Below, one piece after another: positions 1 through 3,828 of a stretch of DNA of 7,381 nt. A program made the translations under genes and the position numbers. The notes beneath the pieces were generated by a model. That model made no database searches, was not told the DNA's origin, and was given only the letters and a program-made list of their open reading frames with translations. The stretch comes from a bacterium (GTDB taxonomy: Bacteria; Planctomycetota; B15-G4; JADJEK01), in assembly GCA_030428825.1 (NCBI GenBank), contig JAUIEL010000347.1, positions 1-7,381 of the forward strand, read 5' to 3'. The first letter of the stretch is position 1, and the number at the start of each line of letters is the position of its first letter.

Positions 1-179
1 CTCCGACCCGCTCACGTCCTCGCGCGATGCGTCGGGCGTGGTCTCCGCGAAGGAACGAGTCGCGCTGCGGGGTCGCTCTCGGAGCCTCGTCCCTCCTCCG
101 GCCCCGCCTCGCCCGCCGCGGACTTCCTCACCCGATTCCGGGATGAGGTACAGGGGAGTCCGGTAGGGACCCATGCGAT
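1..179. other. Left-edge region with no supportable gene
   Basis: I see no convincing gene here. One plus frame is open from the edge, and a short minus frame is open from an ATG at 174 leftward off the window. Neither has a ribosome binding site, a recognisable motif, or the consistent G/C third positions of the confident genes. The stretch may be intergenic or the tail of a gene lying outside the window. Confidence 0.4.
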
Positions 180-229
180 GGCGCTGACGCGGAGTCCCGA
201 CGACCGCGTCGGTCCTCCGCGTCAGCGCC
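180..229. terminator. Long stem-loop downstream of the polyphosphate kinase gene, possible terminator
   Basis: The arms at 180-194 and 215-229 are perfect 15-bp reverse complements (left arm GGCGCTGACGCGGAG). The 20-nt loop contains a smaller hairpin (197-201 with 208-212, CCGAC/GTCGG). The structure lies about 58 bp past the PPK2 stop on the minus strand, where a transcription end would be expected. No U-tract follows on the minus strand. On the plus strand it is followed by pyrimidine-rich DNA, but mostly C rather than T. The stem is certain from the sequence. A terminator or 3'-end-stabilising role is inference, and a protein-binding palindrome is possible. Confidence 0.5.
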
Positions 230-289
230 CTCTCCCCTGCTCTCTCCTGCTCTCCCTTGCTCTCCCCTGCTTCCCCCTGCTTCCCCCCT
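230..289. repeat. Six 10-bp pyrimidine-rich tandem repeats
   Basis: Six consecutive 10-bp units start at 230, 240, 250, 260, 270 and 280, with consensus CTCTCCCCTG and one to three changes per unit. The plus strand is pyrimidine-rich with a single G per unit. The transcript of the minus-strand kinase gene would be purine-rich here. The last unit overlaps the kinase stop codon (288-290), so the array lies in its 3' untranslated region. The 10-bp period is close to one DNA turn. Function unknown. Confidence 0.8.
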
Positions 290-1466
290 ACTCCGGCGCT
301 TCCACCACCATGTTCGCCCGTCCGACGATCAGCGGATCGACCGGTCCGATCCTCGAGCGCTCCCGGCCTTCGTACGGCAGCTTGTGGAGCAGGTACCGCA
401 TCGCGTTGACGCGCGCGCGTTTCTTGCAGTCGGACTTCACGACGGTCCAGGGGGAGTCGGCGGTGTCCGTGTGGAAGAACATCGCCTCCTTCGCCCTGGT
501 GTAGTCGTCCCACTTGTCGAGCGACTCCTTGTCGACCGCCGAGAGCTTCCACTGTTTCAGCGGGTGCGTCGCGCGGGCCTCGAACCGGCGGCGCTGCTCT
601 TCGCGGCTGACCGAGAACCAGAACTTCACGAAGTGGACGCCGCTGCGGACGAGGTGCCGTTCGAACTCGGGGCACTGCCGCATGAACTCGGTGTACTCGT
701 CGTCGTCGCAGAACCCCATGACCCGTTCGACGCCGGCCCGGTTGTACCAGGAGCGGTCGAACAGGGTGATCTCGCCGGAGGTCGGCAGGTGGCGGACGTA
801 GCGCTGGAAGTACCACTGCCCGCGTTCGGCCTCGGTCGGCTTCTCCAGCGCGATGACGCGCGCCCCGCGGGGGTTCAGGTGCTCCATGAACCGCTTGATC
901 GTCCCCCCCTTGCCCGCGGCGTCGCGCCCCTCGAACAGGATCACGACGCGCTGGCCGGTCGCCTTCACCCACGCCTGCAGCTTGAGGAGCTCGACCTGGA
1001 GCTTGTACTTCTGCGCCTCGTAGCGCCGGCGGGACATCTTGTTGCGGTACGGGTATCCGCCGGACCGCCAGTCGTCGGACAGCTCGTCGTCCGGGTGGGC
1101 CTTGCCGCCGCCCTTGGCGATGCGGGTGCGGAGGGCCTGCTGGATCAGCTCGAGCTCCTCCAGCGACGCGTCGTCGAGGAGGACGTCGACCTTCTCCTTC
1201 ACCTCGGACGGACCGAGCGGCGCGCTCCGGCTGGCGACGTCCTTCAGGGCCTCGGCCCGCGAACGGACGGCGCCCGCGGTGGCGTCCAGGACCGAGCGCC
1301 GGCCCAGTTCGTCGGCCGAGTCCTCGGGCGGCGAGTCGACCCGCTCGGTGATCTCCCGGAGCTCCTCCGCCCAGTCGTCGTCACGTCCGCGCTTCCCGCC
1401 CCCGGAGCCCTCGGGCTCGGATCGGTTCTTGCGGCGGCTTCCGTTTCGAGACGACTTCTTGCTCAT
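288..1466 (-). CDS. ppk2: Polyphosphate kinase 2, class I
   Basis: PPK2 enzymes move phosphate between polyphosphate and nucleotides. Class I members typically interconvert nucleoside diphosphate and triphosphate in the cytoplasm. The 392-residue product has a Walker A loop FEGRDAAGKGG near residues 178-188, the conserved QWYFQRYVRHLP stretch near 217-228, a Walker B segment LFDRSWYNRAGVERV near 235-249, and an Arg/Lys-rich lid (SREEQRRRFEAR) near 287-298. One kinase domain fills the C-terminal two thirds, as in class I. The first 110 or so residues are a low-complexity extension rich in Ser, Arg, Lys and acidic residues, probably disordered. The start at 1466 (MSKKSSRN) is my choice; an in-frame ATG at 1529 would add 21 residues. 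Neither start has a clear Shine-Dalgarno. It is transcribed away from the secreted-protein gene at 1669. Family call firm, start uncertain. Confidence 0.95.
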   Translation of the reverse strand: MSKKSSRNGSRRKNRSEPEGSGGGKRGRDDDWAEELREITERVDSPPEDSADELGRRSVLDATAGAVRSRAEALKDVASRSAPLGPSEVKEKVDVLLDDASLEELELIQQALRTRIAKGGGKAHPDDELSDDWRSGGYPYRNKMSRRRYEAQKYKLQVELLKLQAWVKATGQRVVILFEGRDAAGKGGTIKRFMEHLNPRGARVIALEKPTEAERGQWYFQRYVRHLPTSGEITLFDRSWYNRAGVERVMGFCDDDEYTEFMRQCPEFERHLVRSGVHFVKFWFSVSREEQRRRFEARATHPLKQWKLSAVDKESLDKWDDYTRAKEAMFFHTDTADSPWTVVKSDCKKRARVNAMRYLLHKLPYEGRERSRIGPVDPLIVGRANMVVEAPE

Positions 1467-1532
1467 GTTCAGACGATCGGGCCCGGGTCCATGGATCTGT
1501 TCCTGTCGGAATCGGGGGCGCGTCGGCATGAG

Positions 1533-1564
1533 CCGCGACCCGCGGAGGTCGGTCGATTCGACCG
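1533..1564. promoter_or_regulatory. Two short palindromes between the divergent kinase and exoprotein genes
   Basis: CCGCG-ACC-CGCGG (1533-1545) and CGGTCG-ATT-CGACCG (1550-1564) sit side by side in the divergent intergenic region. Each has perfect arms and a 3-nt spacer. They could be operator half-sites or a leader hairpin for the minus-strand kinase transcript. Such short palindromes arise easily in GC-rich DNA, so this is a weak call. Confidence 0.25.
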
Positions 1565-1629
1565 CGCGGAGGCCCCGCCGCCCGCGATCGTACCGAGCTT
1601 CGCCCGATCTCCGTCTTCCCGGCTCCGGC

Positions 1630-1635
1630 TACACT
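1630..1635 (+). promoter_or_regulatory. Candidate -10 element for the secreted lamin-tail protein gene
   Basis: TACACT matches the sigma-70-type -10 consensus at four of six positions, including the first TA and the last T. It lies 33 bp before the ATG at 1669, giving a leader of about 27 nt. I see no -35 hexamer at the expected spacing. The surrounding DNA is otherwise very GC-rich, so an AT-containing hexamer here stands out modestly. Confidence 0.3.
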
Positions 1636-1668
1636 GGCCGTCCCCCTCCCCCGGTCCGGACCCTCGCC

Positions 1669-2703
1669 ATGCCGTCCCCCCTCGCCCTCCCTCTCCTCCT
1701 CGCCCTCGTCGCCGCCGACCCGGCGACGCTGCGGATCAACGAGCTGTACGTCAGCCACGCCGGGATCGACGACCGCGAGATGATCGAGCTGGTCGGGACG
1801 CCGGGCGCCTCGCTGGCCGGCTACGTGCTCGCGGTGATCGAAGGGGAAGGGGCGGGAGCCGGGACGCTCGACGCGGCGTTCGATCTCGGCGCCCATGTCG
1901 TCCCCGCCGACGGGTATTTCGTGCTCGGGGACAGCGGGGTGGCGGCGCGCGATCTCGACCTCGGCGCGCAGGACGCGCTGGAGAACGGGACGTCGACGTA
2001 CGTGCTGGTCCATGCGGCGGCGCCGGGTTCGATCGCGGCGCTCGTCGGGACGAACGTCGATCCGGACGGCGACGGGGTGACGTCGCTGGCGTCGCTCGGG
2101 ACGATCGTCGACGCGGTGGCGCTGGTCGAGCCGGCCGTGTTCACCGGGGGCGACCGGACGTTCGACGGCGCGGCCACGGTCGGGCCGGACGGCGCGTTCC
2201 TCCCGGCGGGGGCGTTTCGGGCGGGGGACTTCCCGGCGAAGTGGTGCGCGTCGTTCCTCGACTTCGACGACCAGGCGAACGCCCAGGCGCCGCGGACGCC
2301 GGGCGCGCCGAACTCCGCCTGCGCCATCCGGACGTACGGGCGGGCGCGCTGCCCCGGCCCGGGCGGCTTCCGGACGGACTACCGGTGGACCGGCGACACG
2401 ACGGCCGGCGGCGTCGTGAACATCGACCTGAAGCACGGGCCGGGGGGCGCGGCGGTCGGGTTCTTCTTCGGGACCTCCGACCTCGAGACGCCGATGGCCG
2501 GCGGGTGCGCGCTCCTGGTCGGGCCGCCGTTCCTCATGATCCTGCACACGCTCCCCGGCGTCGGCGCCGGCGCGGGCGTCTGGCAGAACTCGTTCCCCGT
2601 GCCGGCGGGAGTGGCGGGGCTCGTGGTCACGACGCAGGCGATCTGCGACGGCGGGGGCGGCGCGTTCGTCGACTCGAACGGGATCGAGATCGAGCTGCGC
2701 TGA
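1669..2703 (+). CDS. Predicted secreted protein with lamin-tail-like domain and C-terminal exoprotein module
   Basis: The 344-residue product starts with a short hydrophobic signal peptide (MPSPLALPLLLALVAA) that has no basic residue; cleavage is likely after A16 or A19. Residues 21 to about 150 (LRINELYVSH, then MIELVG, LAGYVL, GYFVLGDSG) follow the pattern of bacterial lamin-tail domains, a beta-sandwich fold common in exported proteins. From about residue 224 a second module contains C228, GGCALL, an ICDGG segment and a closing SNGIEIEL. I recognise this arrangement from C-terminal modules of planctomycete exoproteins; its function is unknown. No enzymatic residues are evident. The start is chosen because the signal peptide begins there and the frame further upstream encodes Ser/Arg-rich non-coding-like sequence opposite the kinase gene. 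No Shine-Dalgarno precedes it. The gene converges on the next one, with 24 bp between stops. Role inferred as structural or binding at the cell surface. Confidence 0.85.
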   Translation: MPSPLALPLLLALVAADPATLRINELYVSHAGIDDREMIELVGTPGASLAGYVLAVIEGEGAGAGTLDAAFDLGAHVVPADGYFVLGDSGVAARDLDLGAQDALENGTSTYVLVHAAAPGSIAALVGTNVDPDGDGVTSLASLGTIVDAVALVEPAVFTGGDRTFDGAATVGPDGAFLPAGAFRAGDFPAKWCASFLDFDDQANAQAPRTPGAPNSACAIRTYGRARCPGPGGFRTDYRWTGDTTAGGVVNIDLKHGPGGAAVGFFFGTSDLETPMAGGCALLVGPPFLMILHTLPGVGAGAGVWQNSFPVPAGVAGLVVTTQAICDGGGGAFVDSNGIEIELR

Positions 2704-2727
2704 ACGCGCCGGACGGTCCGCCGTCGG

Positions 2728-3534
2728 TCAGCCGTCGGTCGACGCGGTCCGGAACCGGTCGAGCTGCGCCTCGAGGGCCGCGCGGGTCTCGGCGTCGTCC
2801 GCGCCCGCGGCCGCGATCGCGCGCCGCTGGGTGGCGATCGCCCCCTCGACCTCGCCGTTCTCGAACTGCGCCAGCGCGAGCGTGTCGAGGATGCCGGCGA
2901 CCGTCCCCCCGGTCAGCTCGTTCGCGCGGCGGGCGAGGCGCAGCGCCTCGGTCCGCGCGGCCCGCGAGCCGTCGTCGGCGCTCAGGAGCTCCCACGCGAG
3001 GTTGTTCATCCCGGTCACGACCTCGTCCGGCGCGAACGTGAGGTCCGCCGCGCCCCGGAACGAACCGAACCTCAGCTCGAGGGAGAACGCCTCGACCTCG
3101 GCGCCGGAGAGGAACGCGACGGAGAGCTGCGGCACGTGGGTCCCTCCGCTCGTCCCCGGGAACGGGATGCGGAGGCGGCGGGTCTCGTCGGCGAGGGTCA
3201 GCTGGAGCGTGCCGCGCGGGTCGAAGGCGACGCCGGCGCGGTAGAGGCCCGGCTCGACCAGCAGGCCGCCGATCACGCACGGCCGCGTCGTCCGGACCGC
3301 GCCGATCGCGTCGAGGTGCTCGCGGTTCAACGCCTGGCGCAGGCTCGGGGTCGCCACGACCTTCTCCAGCTCCCCCTCGTCGAGGCGCGGCGACGCCAGC
3401 TCGAACCGGATCGCCTCGTCCCCGCGCACCTCCAGCGCGGCGAGCGTGCGGCGCGGCGGCGGGGTCGGGTGCGTCGGGCCGACGGCCGGGGCGGCGGGAA
3501 GCGAGAGCAGGGCGGCGGTCATGATCGAGAGCAT
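2728..3534 (-). CDS. Predicted exported protein with C-terminal TPR-like segment, function unknown
   Basis: The 268-residue product begins MLSIMTAALLSLPAAPAVG, a short hydrophobic signal-like segment without basic residues, then a Pro/Thr linker (20-30). Residues 31-175 look beta-rich. They include VIGGLLVEPGLYRAGVAF near 87-104, which resembles the 'property given, then readout' strands of DUF2911-type domains, but I cannot confirm that. Residues 177-245 (NNLAWELL, then RLARRANEL, GILDTLALAQFENGEVEGAI) read as about two tetratricopeptide-like helical pairs, a protein-binding scaffold. The start at 3534 is well supported: AAGGAG at 3545-3540 with a 5-nt gap. The frame runs on upstream without a stop, but that extension is Arg/Gly-rich intergenic-like sequence. 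Its promoter lies in the inverted-repeat-rich region shared with the repeat-protein genes. No catalytic motif seen. Confidence 0.82.
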   Translation of the reverse strand: MLSIMTAALLSLPAAPAVGPTHPTPPPRRTLAALEVRGDEAIRFELASPRLDEGELEKVVATPSLRQALNREHLDAIGAVRTTRPCVIGGLLVEPGLYRAGVAFDPRGTLQLTLADETRRLRIPFPGTSGGTHVPQLSVAFLSGAEVEAFSLELRFGSFRGAADLTFAPDEVVTGMNNLAWELLSADDGSRAARTEALRLARRANELTGGTVAGILDTLALAQFENGEVEGAIATQRRAIAAAGADDAETRAALEAQLDRFRTASTDG

Positions 3535-3539
3535 CGTCT

Positions 3540-3545
3540 CTCCTT
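3540..3545 (-). promoter_or_regulatory. Shine-Dalgarno fixing the start of the TPR-like protein
   Basis: On the minus strand AAGGAG is followed by AGACG and then ATG at 3534. The 5-nt gap is near ideal, and it selects this ATG over the in-frame Met at codon 5 and over upstream in-frame starts. Confidence 0.75.
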
Positions 3546-3560
3546 CGGCGGATGCGTGGA

Positions 3561-3596
3561 CGCGGCCGACGATCGGTCGGCCGCGGGAACCCGCGG
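3561..3596. promoter_or_regulatory. Two overlapping, mutually exclusive palindromes near the TPR-like gene start
   Basis: CGCGGCCGAC (3561-3570) and GTCGGCCGCG (3576-3585) form a perfect 10-bp inverted repeat around a 5-nt loop. CCGCGGG-AA-CCCGCGG (3581-3596) is a perfect 7-bp inverted repeat that shares positions 3581-3585 with it. The pair cannot fold together. They lie 27-62 bp upstream of the minus-strand start codon, probably in its leader or core promoter. A switch between alternative hairpins, or two operators, is possible; this is inference. Confidence 0.45.
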
Positions 3597-3618
3597 CACT
3601 CATCGGCCACCGACCGCT

Positions 3619-3686
3619 CCGGCTTGAGCCGTTCCGCGATCGATCCGGACCGCCGCCGGGCGACCGCCGTTTTTGGCTCAAGCCGG
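3619..3686. promoter_or_regulatory. Paired inverted copies of a palindromic site, candidate two-operator array
   Basis: CCGGCTTGAGCC (3619-3630) and GGCTCAAGCCGG (3675-3686) are perfect 12-bp reverse complements. Each copy is itself nearly palindromic (GGCT-TG-AGCC and GGCT-CA-AGCC), so this looks like two copies of one dimeric binding site rather than only a stem. The core centres (3621-3630 and 3675-3684) are 54 bp apart, about five helical turns, which would put both on the same DNA face. Placement between divergent genes fits a regulator site. The regulator is unknown. Confidence 0.5.
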
Positions 3687-3818
3687 TTCTTCGATCCCGT
3701 CGAACGACCGGGACGAGTGGCCGGCTCCGAGGTGGGGTCAGGCCGACGCCGTGGAAGAGGGATTCCAGCGACCGGGGTGCCGCCCCGCTCGACGGTCCGC
3801 AACCGAACCCCCGACTCT

Positions 3819-3823
3819 GAGGA
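3819..3823 (+). promoter_or_regulatory. Shine-Dalgarno for the signal peptide of the first repeat protein
   Basis: GAGGA ends 5 nt before the ATG at 3829. This site supports initiation at MNVSQQLF, which lies in a different frame from the repeat body downstream. It therefore supports a frameshift rather than a body starting elsewhere. The alternative ATG at 3823 overlaps this site and is less likely. Confidence 0.65.
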
Positions 3824-3828
3824 TGGGA

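Larger units (their letters stand above)
3535..3828. promoter_or_regulatory. Divergent intergenic control region
   Basis: These 294 bp separate the starts of the minus-strand TPR-like protein gene and the plus-strand repeat-protein operon, so they must carry both promoters. I see no convincing -10/-35 pair on either strand. The region does hold two overlapping palindromes (3561-3596) and two copies of a palindromic site on opposite strands (3619-3630 and 3675-3686), listed separately. The right half (3690-3818) has no structure I can support. Confidence 0.6.

Noticed and set aside
178..504. Plus-strand 108-codon frame overlapping the 3' end of the kinase gene
   Set aside because: Starts in the stem-loop, crosses the decameric repeat and then runs antisense to PPK2; no ribosome binding site or motif.
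1381..2547. Minus-strand 388-codon frame opposite the lamin-tail gene
   Set aside because: Arg-rich antisense shadow of a well-supported secreted-protein gene.
2704..2740. Bidirectional terminator between the convergent genes
   Set aside because: Only a 5-bp stem (2712-2716 with 2721-2725), no T-run on either side, and a short direct repeat GCCGTCGGTC (2720-2729, 2731-2740). Too weak to call.
384..3041. Plus-strand frame of 885 codons over the kinase and exoprotein genes
   Set aside because: It is antisense to PPK2 and out of frame with the lamin-tail gene; its product is an Arg/Gly/Pro-rich shadow typical of GC-rich DNA.
3661..3690. Intrinsic terminator ending in the T5 run at 3670-3674
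   Set aside because: No complementary arm precedes the T-run; the only strong pairing spans the 12-bp arms on both sides of it.
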